Assembly: GCA_903828035.1 (NCBI GenBank)
Contig: CAIKKV010000568.1
Location: 1-11,982, forward strand
DNA length: 11,982 bases
DNA from: an uncultured bacterium
GTDB taxonomy: Bacteria; Verrucomicrobiota; Kiritimatiellia; CAIKKV01
Reading direction: 5' to 3'
The position numbers were made by a program, and so were the translations under genes. Of this stretch, positions 1-6,361 are shown in pieces. Under the pieces are notes generated by a model. It ran no database searches and was not told where the DNA came from. It saw only the letters and a list, made by a program, of their open reading frames with translations. The first letter of the stretch is position 1. Every line of letters starts with the position of its first letter.

Positions 1-28
1 ATATGGCCCACGTCAGGATGTAGCGCAT
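1..28 (-). CDS. Possible 5' end of a further minus-strand gene (partial)
   Basis: Reading leftwards, an ATG at 28-26 opens a frame that stays open to the window edge and encodes MRYILTWAI. This is a basic, hydrophobic start of the kind seen in signal peptides. A G-rich stretch (GCGGGG) lies directly upstream, too close to be a good ribosome binding site. The frame begins 36 bases after the stop of the Cys/His-rich gene on the same strand and could be its operon partner. Only nine codons are visible, so no function can be given and this may be chance. Confidence 0.22.
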
Positions 29-64
29 CCCCGCGAGACTATTTCGGGAAACCAGTTGGAATGC

Positions 65-484
65 TCAGGAGGGAGGACCGCATGAGAACGGAAGAATGCA
101 AGCTGTGCGAACCGTTGGAGCGCGGCTTGGAAGCAAGGCACACTCTATCACGATGTCGGTCGCCACTGGCAGGAACGCCGGTGCCGAAACGCTCATCGGG
201 GTTTGTGCGAGTTGGCAGATCGAACAGTGGCCGGCATCGTGCGGAGCCGGCGGGTTATGGCGGTTGTGGGTGTCACCGGAACAGGGCTTTTCCGTGTCGG
301 CGACGCCCTGCGCGAGCGGGTTGCAGTGCGAAGAAGGAAGCCTGGGCGTCTGCTCGGAGCATGCACAGGTCTGCGACGTCACGCCCCCGGAACTCACCCT
401 GTGAATGGCGGGATACGCGATCACGCCAAACAGAAAGAGAGTCAGCAGGAGTGCGTTGCTCAGTCTTTTTATGTCAGTAAACAC
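65..484 (-). CDS. Small exported Cys/His-rich protein, DUF2946-like
   Basis: This 139-residue protein starts at the GTG at 484-482. The same frame extends up to an ATG at 580, but the extra 32 residues are polar. The GTG places a basic stretch (IKR) directly before a hydrophobic segment (residues 9-25, ending near AYPAIH), as expected for a signal peptide or single N-terminal helix. The mature part has nine cysteines (40, 42, 54, 68, 87, 90, 115, 129, 135) and a His-rich stretch at 73-86 leading into HCSICQ (86-91). A hydrophobic stretch and RAP (121-123) follow. HxxxxxHCxxCQ plus a late RAP/RPP resembles DUF2946-type proteins, which are poorly characterised and often sit near metal-uptake or copper genes. 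A role in periplasmic metal binding or redox is an inference. No Shine-Dalgarno is seen; a weak -35/-10 pair (TTGCAA, 17 bases, CATATT) ends just before the GTG, so the message could be nearly leaderless. Its GC content is lower than that of the cluster to its right. Confidence 0.62.
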   Translation of the reverse strand: MFTDIKRLSNALLLTLFLFGVIAYPAIHRVSSGGVTSQTCACSEQTPRLPSSHCNPLAQGVADTEKPCSGDTHNRHNPPAPHDAGHCSICQLAQTPMSVSAPAFLPVATDIVIECALLPSRAPTVRTACILPFSCGPPS

Positions 485-541
485 GCGGGAAATATGACCT
501 ATGCCCTCTGTAATTGCAAGTGCTTGTGGGCCTGTCTGGAA

Positions 542-569
542 TGAATCTGCCCGGCGGGTGGCGGATTCA
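542..569. repeat. Imperfect inverted repeat (10-base arms, 8-base loop)
   Basis: The arms TGAATCTGCC (542-551) and GGCGGATTCA (560-569) pair along all ten positions if one G-U pair is allowed in plus-strand RNA; on the minus strand that pair becomes a C-A mismatch. No T-tract follows on either side, so it does not look like an intrinsic terminator. It may be a protein-binding palindrome, a REP-like element or a transcript structure upstream of the minus-strand gene. Confidence 0.4.
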
Positions 570-757
570 GGCAGGCGCAACGCCGCACAAGGCGCTCGGC
601 CGTGGCAACGAACGGCAGCGTCGGGCCGTCGAAAACGGTCACGATAGGCGCGATCAGTAGCGGGTACGGTTCAAACGAGCGCCAGTCGCCCCGACCATCC
701 TTCGCTGGCTCAACGACATTAACGGGGGCATCCCCTTTTTCACCATTCGATGCACTC

Positions 758-787
758 TTGACAGTTGCAAAAAAAGTATGCTAGTAT
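758..787 (+). promoter_or_regulatory. Sigma70-type promoter of the transporter cluster
   Basis: A perfect TTGACA -35 box at 758-763 is followed after 18 bases by TAGTAT (782-787), a 4/6 match to TATAAT. A run of seven A residues lies between them. The predicted transcript start is near 793-796, giving a 5' leader of about 30 bases before the GTG at 825. It is the only strong promoter-like site seen ahead of the cluster, and no terminator was noticed between the cluster genes. Confidence 0.6.
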
Positions 788-792
788 ACTTT
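773..792. promoter_or_regulatory. Operator-like near-palindrome over the -10 box
   Basis: The 20 bases AAAGTATGCTAGTATACTTT equal their own reverse complement at 18 of 20 positions; the one mismatched pair of positions is 780 and 785. The site covers the -10 element completely, the usual place for a repressor site of a dimeric helix-turn-helix regulator. The AT-rich half-site AAAGTAT and the even-length symmetry would fit GntR- or LacI-type factors, but the regulator is not encoded here and its family cannot be told from the site. Confidence 0.5.
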
Positions 793-824
793 AACAAGTA
801 CAGATTCGCTTCAAGCATTTCCTG

Positions 825-2006
825 GTGGATGATATAAAGCCCTATCCTATGAAATCTAGCGATACACTGCAATCCGTGTTCGGCGACCTAAGCCCCTGGC
901 GGGACGCCCCCGCGTTTTGGCCTGCCCATCCTTCCCAGGGAATCCCTTTTATCGGAACACTAAAGGAAGCCGGGATAAAAACCATCGGCCAAAGCGCCGG
1001 CGGCCACGCCATCCTCGCCATCGAATACGGCGAGAAGGAATCGCTGAACACCACCAACGACAATCTCCATTCCTCCCTCGCAAGCAACATTGCCCCTCCC
1101 GATCCGACCGCCATCTTCCCGACCCCCTTCTATGGAACCGTGCGACGCCGGAAGCCCGTGGTGGTTCTCCAGGGCGCCATCCATGGCGATGAGATCACGG
1201 GAACCGCCGCCTCGCTCAACCTCTGCCAGATCATCGAAACCGGATCCGATCTCCGGGGCCGGGCCTGGCCCGAATTGCGGGAAATGGCCCGAGTCGCCCG
1301 CGTCTGCCTCATCCCCTGGCTGAACATGGACGGGGCGCTCCGCTCGCCCGTCGCACACAAGTCGGGCCTCGATAGCGCCGTTTCCGCAGCCATCCTGGCC
1401 GGGGTGAAAAAAGACGGCGCCCCCCTCAAGTACCCGCAATTCAAAGCCGTGTACCCCATCCCCCCCGGCGACATGGCCTTCATGGGCACCTACTTCAACG
1501 ACGCCGGCGCGAACCTGCAATACGACTTCTGCATGCCCCGCCGGCAGCCTGAAACGACGGCCTGGATGGACTACTACCTCAGCGAGCGGCCCGATGGCGT
1601 CGTCATCTGGCACGGCAATGCCGGCTCGCTGATCGGTCCGCCGGGCTACTACCTGCCGCCGGGCCACCAGCTGGAGGAAGCCCGGATCGCCGGCGCCGTG
1701 CACGCCCGCCTCCTGCGCGAAGGCTACGATCACCCCGTAGCCGGCCGGACGAGCTGGGCCACCCTGCCCGGCATGGGAAAACCCTATATCGAGCAGTCCT
1801 CCGCTGTCTACCATTCGTGCGGCGCGCTCCCGGTCATGTGTGAACTCCCAACGGGCGGCAAGGATTTCTTCTGCTCCTGCGATGACATGCTCACCATCGG
1901 CCTGCTCACGATCGAGGAGATCCTTCGTTACGCCCACAACGAGGGATTGAGGCCCTACGAATATTGGAAGAAAGTGCGCCCCGCCACTGAATCACCCCGC
2001 CCCTGA
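825..2006 (+). CDS. Succinylglutamate desuccinylase/aspartoacylase-type (M14) zinc hydrolase
   Basis: The 393-residue protein has no signal peptide and should be cytosolic. The zinc site of the M14 carboxypeptidase/AstE-AspA superfamily can be followed: HGDE (H120 and E123, first two zinc ligands) after the strand VVVLQGAI; NMDG (167-170), matching the NPDG substrate-binding loop of M14 enzymes; H263 in VIWHG (third zinc ligand); and E340 in MCELPTGG (candidate catalytic base). All key residues are present, so it is probably active. The family removes C-terminal amino acids or N-acyl groups; the substrate cannot be told here, but a peptide or N-acyl amino acid fits the transporters behind it. 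The GTG start has no Shine-Dalgarno; an ATG at 849 in the same frame (giving 385 residues) is an alternative. It is first in the cluster, 17 bases before the next gene, and directly downstream of the promoter and palindrome. Confidence 0.82.
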   Translation: MDDIKPYPMKSSDTLQSVFGDLSPWRDAPAFWPAHPSQGIPFIGTLKEAGIKTIGQSAGGHAILAIEYGEKESLNTTNDNLHSSLASNIAPPDPTAIFPTPFYGTVRRRKPVVVLQGAIHGDEITGTAASLNLCQIIETGSDLRGRAWPELREMARVARVCLIPWLNMDGALRSPVAHKSGLDSAVSAAILAGVKKDGAPLKYPQFKAVYPIPPGDMAFMGTYFNDAGANLQYDFCMPRRQPETTAWMDYYLSERPDGVVIWHGNAGSLIGPPGYYLPPGHQLEEARIAGAVHARLLREGYDHPVAGRTSWATLPGMGKPYIEQSSAVYHSCGALPVMCELPTGGKDFFCSCDDMLTIGLLTIEEILRYAHNEGLRPYEYWKKVRPATESPRP

Positions 2007-2023
2007 ACCCCCGGACCCGGCCC

Positions 2024-4147
2024 ATGGCACTGAACGACAACCTGCGCCCCATGCCCCAAACCGAGTCCGCCCGCGCGGGCAGCGGCCTGACGCTGCGCGC
2101 CCTGCTGCTGTCAGCCGGTGTCAGCCTTCTGGGTTCGGTGATCGCCAATTACCACGACGGGATGATTCTCCACGCCGATATTTCCCAGCACAATATTGTC
2201 GCCCCCCTGGCGCTCGCCCCGCTTTTCCTGTTCGCATTGCTGATCAATTCCCTCCTTTCGCGCCTGAGCCCCCGGCGCGCCTTCAGCGGCGCCGAACTGG
2301 GCGTGGCGCTGGCACTCGCCCTCCTGGTCACCCCCCTGTCGCGGTCCCTCTGCGCCAACTGGGTCCGCACGGTGGGCTACACGCGCTCCATGATCGAGTC
2401 GCAGCACGCCGGCGTCGCCCCCCTGGCCAAGGCCAATATCTTTGAAGTCCTGCCGCCCGACGCCCTGCTCAGCACGGAGGCCTCGCGCGTTTTCGACGAC
2501 GGCGTGATCCCGGCCGGCGGGGGCATGGCCCGCCCGGCCGACATCCCCTGGCGCGACTGGCTGCGCCCCGCCCTCTTCTGGGCGCCCCCCCTGCTCGCGT
2601 TCCTGGCGCTCGTCATCAGCATGGCCCACCTGCTCTACCGCCAGTGGGCGGAACGGGAGCTGGTCTCCTTCCCGCTCGCCGAGTTCGCCGCCGCCCTCGT
2701 GCGACGGGACCGCGGGCGGCCGCTCCCCGACATCTGCTACCACCGCAGCTTCTGGATCGGCTTCGGACTCCTCTTCCTCCTTTTCGCCGTCAACGGCCTC
2801 CGCGCCCACGTGCCTAAAATGATTGAGTTCCCCGTGAAATTCCAGTTCTTCGAGCTGGCCCGGCAGTTCCCCTTTCTCAAGAACAGCGTGGAGGGCTACT
2901 CGCTGCTGCGCGGCTGGACCTATTTCGCCGTCGTGGCGGCCGCCGTGCTCCTGCCCTCGGAAATCAGTTTCACCTCCTGGTTCACCTGGCCCCTCATGGT
3001 GGTCTGCACCTACTTCTATTACACGCAGACCGGCCTGAAGTTCACCGACCTCCAGGTCACGATGGTGCAGACCGGTTCGTTCTGGGCCATGGCCGCCCTC
3101 ATCCTCTATGCCGGGCGCACCTACTACTCGGCGCTTTTCCGCCGGGCACTCGGCCTGGGCTCCCGGTCCGGCGCCGCCGGCCCCGTCGACCCGCAGAGCA
3201 TCAAGGTCTGCCGGTTCTTCCTGCTCGCCCTCGCCGGCTTTGTCACCATTCTCAACCATTACGGTATCCCCCTGGACCTGGCCGTCATCTGGACCCTCGC
3301 CCTGCTGATCCTGTTCCTCGTCACCTGCCGCCTCGTCGCCGAGATGGGCATCCCCTGGACCCCCCTGTCGGACCTCGGCCCGCTGCCCTTCCTTCTCAAT
3401 ACGCTGGGCGAGAAGGCGATCGGCGCCAAGGCCTACGCCTTCATGGCGATCTTCGACAACCTCACGCTCAACACGACCACCTACATCCCGGCCGCCGCCC
3501 TCAACGCCGCCCACGTCGAAGCGCGATCGCGGGGCCGCCTCTGCGGCAGCCGCATCCTGATCCCCTTCCTGGCCATCATGCTCATTGCCCTGGTGGCCAC
3601 CGCCATGTGGATCGGCTACAGCAGCGAAGGGGCGGCCAACGACTACCCGTCCCGCGGCTTCGCCACCCTCAACGCGGCGGCCAGCTCCATCCAGAACCAG
3701 TACCTGCAGGGGAACAGCGCTCCCGCCCTGCACGAGCTCCTCTCCCAAAACACGCCATTCCTGCAACGCTGGGCCGCGGTTCGCATCGATCCGCGCTTCC
3801 TCCCCATGTTCGCCTTCGGCGCCGTGCTCATCCTGGCCACCGGATTCGCGCGGCTGCGCTTCTCCTGGTTTCCCCTCCACCCCCTGCCCCTCGTCCTGCT
3901 GGGCTCCTGGGTCATGTCCCGCTATTGCTTCTCCTTCTTCCTGGGCTGGCTGATCAAGGTCATCATCCTGAAAATAGGCGGCGGCCGGCTGTTCGAAAAG
4001 ACAAAGCCGTTCTTCGTGGGCGCGGTCGCCGGGCTCGCGTTCATCTACGCCTGCTGGATCGTCGCCAACATCTTCATTTTCCGGGCCAACAACTTCACCT
4101 TCGAACAGGAATGGGCCCTGATCTTCAAGGATATGTTCTCAAGTTAG
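2024..4147 (+). CDS. OPT-like polytopic membrane transporter, DUF6785/DUF6784 type
   Basis: The protein has 707 residues and is dominated by hydrophobic segments, about 12 to 15 in number; clear ones lie near 24-44, 57-78, 91-110, 180-205 and 243-262, with many more to the C-terminus. The overall pattern resembles the DUF6785/DUF6784 proteins, which are distant relatives of the oligopeptide transporter (OPT) superfamily: an N-terminal helix before an Asn-Tyr-His loop, a TWPL-type segment in the middle (FTWPLMV), a conserved EMGIPW loop after a central helix, and a late FPLHPLP segment followed by a GSW motif. OPT proteins import peptides or metal chelates with protons; whether this branch does so is not known, so transport of a peptide-like compound is an inference. 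No good Shine-Dalgarno precedes the ATG, so translation may depend on the gene before it, 17 bases away. It ends 7 bases before the ABC permease. Confidence 0.78.
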   Translation: MALNDNLRPMPQTESARAGSGLTLRALLLSAGVSLLGSVIANYHDGMILHADISQHNIVAPLALAPLFLFALLINSLLSRLSPRRAFSGAELGVALALALLVTPLSRSLCANWVRTVGYTRSMIESQHAGVAPLAKANIFEVLPPDALLSTEASRVFDDGVIPAGGGMARPADIPWRDWLRPALFWAPPLLAFLALVISMAHLLYRQWAERELVSFPLAEFAAALVRRDRGRPLPDICYHRSFWIGFGLLFLLFAVNGLRAHVPKMIEFPVKFQFFELARQFPFLKNSVEGYSLLRGWTYFAVVAAAVLLPSEISFTSWFTWPLMVVCTYFYYTQTGLKFTDLQVTMVQTGSFWAMAALILYAGRTYYSALFRRALGLGSRSGAAGPVDPQSIKVCRFFLLALAGFVTILNHYGIPLDLAVIWTLALLILFLVTCRLVAEMGIPWTPLSDLGPLPFLLNTLGEKAIGAKAYAFMAIFDNLTLNTTTYIPAAALNAAHVEARSRGRLCGSRILIPFLAIMLIALVATAMWIGYSSEGAANDYPSRGFATLNAAASSIQNQYLQGNSAPALHELLSQNTPFLQRWAAVRIDPRFLPMFAFGAVLILATGFARLRFSWFPLHPLPLVLLGSWVMSRYCFSFFLGWLIKVIILKIGGGRLFEKTKPFFVGAVAGLAFIYACWIVANIFIFRANNFTFEQEWALIFKDMFSS

Positions 4148-4157
4148 GAAACGCATG
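4145..4157 (+). promoter_or_regulatory. Ribosome binding site and start of the first ABC permease gene
   Basis: AGGA at 4146-4149 overlaps the TAG stop of the preceding gene (4145-4147) and lies 5 bases before the ATG at 4155. The arrangement supports this start and coupled translation. Confidence 0.55.
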
Positions 4158-5612
4158 GCCACCCAGCTGAACATCCGAGAGCAGCCGTCGCTGCGCTGGA
4201 GCAAGGAAACGGAGATTGCCGTGGACGGGATCCACTACCGTCTTCTCCGCTCCCTGCTCACGCTGGGCGTCATTGTGCTGGCCGTGGCGTTCATCACCAA
4301 CATCCTGGTGGAGGCCCGGATCGCCGGAGCCTGCAAGAGCGGGGTTCAGGCGATGGCCGAACAGCAGCGCGAGCTGGCGCTCCTGGCCTCCTTCACCGAC
4401 GCGCCCCTCACGCCCCGCGACCTGGCCGGCCGCATCGCCGAGCGGCCAGCCGGCGCCTGGCCGCTCGACGCCCTCGCCGGCTGGCTCGGCCTTCCCGCGG
4501 ACGAGCGGAGCCGCTTCCAGGCCGACTGCCAGGCCTGGCGCGACACGGAACACTGGCTCGAGGATCGCCCGCCCGCCCACCGCCGCCTCCTGGCCGGCAA
4601 ACGCGGCATCGGGGAAATTTTCAATCTGCTGGACACCGAGACCGGCCGACGCGCCTTCGCCGAGACGGCTCGCGGCATCCCCCTGCAACTCCCCCGCGAT
4701 TTCCTGTCCTTCGCCGCCCGTCGCAAGACCTTCCTGGCGCAACTCGACGCCGCAGCGACCCGATTTGAAACCGCCCGCAGCCGGTTGTCGACCGCCCTCG
4801 AGGGCCGCCCGCTGGCCGCCTGGCTGGCTTCCACGGAAGCCGGCCTCGCGGAATCCACCCTGGCCGCAGCCGGGCTGGCGATCGGACCGGAGCGCCTCGC
4901 CTCCCTCCTCCGCCGGGCTCAGGATCAGGCAGGAGAGAAGCGCCTTCTCACCCGGCTGGGCGCGCCCGGTTTGCCCGCCGCCTGGCGCGCGCAGTTCGGC
5001 CAGCTGTTCGAGCAGAACACGGCCGTCGACCAGCTCGCCGCGGACGCCGGGCGGGTTGACTGGCTGCTCACCCGGCCCGATCCCGCCGCCACCGGCGCCG
5101 CGCCGGACGCCGAATCGGTGCGCCAGGCGGCCCAACGTATCCGGGATGCGCGGCGCCTGGCGGAGGTCGACGATCTGCTGACCGCCCGCTATGGCGCCAA
5201 GCCCGGCCTCAGCGCCAACATGTTCTGGCTCCTGATCGTCTCCTTCCTGGTCTGCATGGCCGGCATCACCAACGCCATGCTCCTCAGCGTCATCGAGCGC
5301 TTCCGCGAAATCGCCACCATGAAATGCCTCGGCGCCCTCAACGGCTTCATCGCCCGGCTCTTCCTCCTCGAGGCCGCCTGCCTGGGGCTCGCCGGCGGGC
5401 TTCTGGGGGTTCTGCTCGGCGGCGCGATCGGCATCGTGCGCATGGCCGTTGCCTATGGCGAATGGATGGGGCGGTTTTTTCCGTGGTCGGGGCTGGCCTC
5501 GACGGCGGGAATCGCCACCGCCAGCGGACTAATCCTTGCCACGCTTTCCGCCCTGTACCCCGCGTGGTCCGCGGCCCGCATGCCTCCCATCGAAGCCATG
5601 AGGGTTGAATAA
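4155..5612 (+). CDS. FtsX/MacB-type ABC permease with large extracytoplasmic domain
   Basis: The 485-residue protein has the plan of type VII (MacB/LolCE/FtsX) permeases. It has a cytosolic N-terminus with one helix at about 33-51, an extracytoplasmic domain of about 300 residues (53-355), then three helices (about 356-376, 400-428, 445-470). The coupling-helix signature is clear: ERFREIATMKCLGA (381-394) follows the second helix, the equivalent of ERTREIGIRRALGA in MacB. The C-terminus ends PIEAMRVE, like the P-EALR-E ending of the family. The extracytoplasmic domain is rich in Ala, Leu and Arg, looks mostly helical, and does not resemble the MacB periplasmic fold; I do not recognise it. It should pair with the ATPase encoded next, whose start overlaps its stop by one base (TAATG). 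Its partner permease is probably the large fusion protein two genes on, as in LolC/LolE heterodimers (inference). Confidence 0.85.
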   Translation: MATQLNIREQPSLRWSKETEIAVDGIHYRLLRSLLTLGVIVLAVAFITNILVEARIAGACKSGVQAMAEQQRELALLASFTDAPLTPRDLAGRIAERPAGAWPLDALAGWLGLPADERSRFQADCQAWRDTEHWLEDRPPAHRRLLAGKRGIGEIFNLLDTETGRRAFAETARGIPLQLPRDFLSFAARRKTFLAQLDAAATRFETARSRLSTALEGRPLAAWLASTEAGLAESTLAAAGLAIGPERLASLLRRAQDQAGEKRLLTRLGAPGLPAAWRAQFGQLFEQNTAVDQLAADAGRVDWLLTRPDPAATGAAPDAESVRQAAQRIRDARRLAEVDDLLTARYGAKPGLSANMFWLLIVSFLVCMAGITNAMLLSVIERFREIATMKCLGALNGFIARLFLLEAACLGLAGGLLGVLLGGAIGIVRMAVAYGEWMGRFFPWSGLASTAGIATASGLILATLSALYPAWSAARMPPIEAMRVE

Positions 5613-5614
5613 TG
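5600..5614 (+). promoter_or_regulatory. Ribosome binding site within the permease end, with TAATG stop-start
   Basis: GAGGG at 5600-5604 lies 7 bases before the ATG at 5612. The TAA stop of the permease (5610-5612) and the ATG share one base, so the two genes are likely to be translated in a coupled way and in fixed ratio. Confidence 0.6.
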
Positions 5615-6361
5615 GCCCGGAAACTCTCCCAAGTCATCATCCGGACCCAGGGCCTGTGCAAGGACCACAGGCGGGGCAGCACCGTCACGCACGCGCTCCG
5701 GGACGTCAACCTGGAGATCATGCGCGGCGAGTTTATCTCGTTCATGGGCCCTTCGGGATCGGGGAAGACCACGCTATTCAACGCCATCGGAGCCCTCGAT
5801 ACCCCCACGGCCGGCACGGTCTACATCGACGAGGTCGACGTGGCCCAGCTCAACGCCGACGAGCTGGCCTACATCCGCTGCAAGAAAATCGGCTACATCT
5901 TCCAGACCTACAACCTGGTCACCGTCCAGACCTGCCTCGAAAACGTCATGACCCCCATGATCTTCGCCGGCCTGATCACCGACCGGGCCCTCAAGCGCGG
6001 CATGGAACTCCTGGCGCTCGTGGGCCTGGCCGACCGCTGGGATCACCGACCCAAGGAGATGTCCGGGGGGCAGCAGCAACGCACCGCCATCGCCCGGGCG
6101 CTCGCCAATGACCCCGCCATCCTGCTCTGCGACGAGCCCACCGCCAACCTCGACCTCAAGACCGGCCAGGAGATCAACGACCTGCTCGTGAGTTTGCAGC
6201 AGAAGCGCGGAACCACGGTCATCTGCTCCACCCACGACCACCGGATGCTCAATGTTTCCGACCGGGTCATGTGGCTTCGCGACGGCCATGTGGAGCGTAT
6301 CTCCCGCCGGCAGGAGCTGACCATCGAGCTGGGTGAAGTCGAAGTGGAGGGCTCGCCGTGA
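5612..6361 (+). CDS. ABC transporter ATP-binding protein, LolD/MacB type
   Basis: The 249-residue protein has every motif of a working ABC ATPase: Walker A GPSGSGKT (46-53), Q-loop Q98 in IFQTYNLV, signature MSGGQQQR (150-157), Walker B LLCDEP with D174 and E175 followed by the D-loop TANLD, and the switch histidine H208 in CSTHD. The YIFQTYNLV and MSGGQQQR wording, the length, and the DEPTANLDLKTG stretch are typical of the LolD/MacB/FtsE subfamily, which power mechanotransmission in FtsX-type permeases and do not carry a substrate through the membrane. It is cytosolic, probably acts as a dimer under the permeases on either side, and overlaps both neighbours (1 and 4 bases). Confidence 0.96.
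   Translation: MARKLSQVIIRTQGLCKDHRRGSTVTHALRDVNLEIMRGEFISFMGPSGSGKTTLFNAIGALDTPTAGTVYIDEVDVAQLNADELAYIRCKKIGYIFQTYNLVTVQTCLENVMTPMIFAGLITDRALKRGMELLALVGLADRWDHRPKEMSGGQQQRTAIARALANDPAILLCDEPTANLDLKTGQEINDLLVSLQQKRGTTVICSTHDHRMLNVSDRVMWLRDGHVERISRRQELTIELGEVEVEGSP
6346..6360 (+). promoter_or_regulatory. Strong ribosome binding site deciding the GTG start of the fusion permease
   Basis: GGAGGG at 6346-6351 is the best Shine-Dalgarno in the cluster and lies 6 bases before the GTG at 6358. The GTGA overlap with the stop of the ATPase gene (6359-6361), and the signal-peptide-like sequence beginning exactly there, confirm this start. Confidence 0.75.

Larger units (their letters stand above)
485..824. 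other. Intergenic region between divergent transcription units
   Basis: The 340 bases lie between the start of the minus-strand Cys/His-rich gene and the start of the plus-strand cluster. The right end holds the cluster promoter and its operator-like palindrome; 542-569 holds an imperfect hairpin. GC content is visibly lower than in the cluster, especially from 765 to 840. A start-less minus-strand frame is open from about 780 down to about 498 and a plus-strand frame is open over 660-835, but neither has a credible start or ribosome binding site and neither resembles a family I know. They could be remnants of a decayed gene or chance. Confidence 0.55.

Noticed and set aside
16..30. Small hairpin GGATG-CATCC after the minus-strand gene as terminator
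   Set aside because: The stem is only 5 bases, no T-run follows on the minus strand, and a possible start codon lies inside it.
602..784. Open frame of 60 codons on the plus strand in the intergenic region
   Set aside because: It has no ribosome binding site, a Ser/Thr/Gly-rich product without motifs, and overlaps the cluster promoter.
2111..3880. Long open frame on the minus strand opposite the first OPT-like gene (589 codons)
   Set aside because: It mirrors a strongly GC-biased membrane-protein gene; its product is an unnatural run of Gly, Glu, Asp and Arg without domains. The plus-strand protein has a coherent helix pattern.
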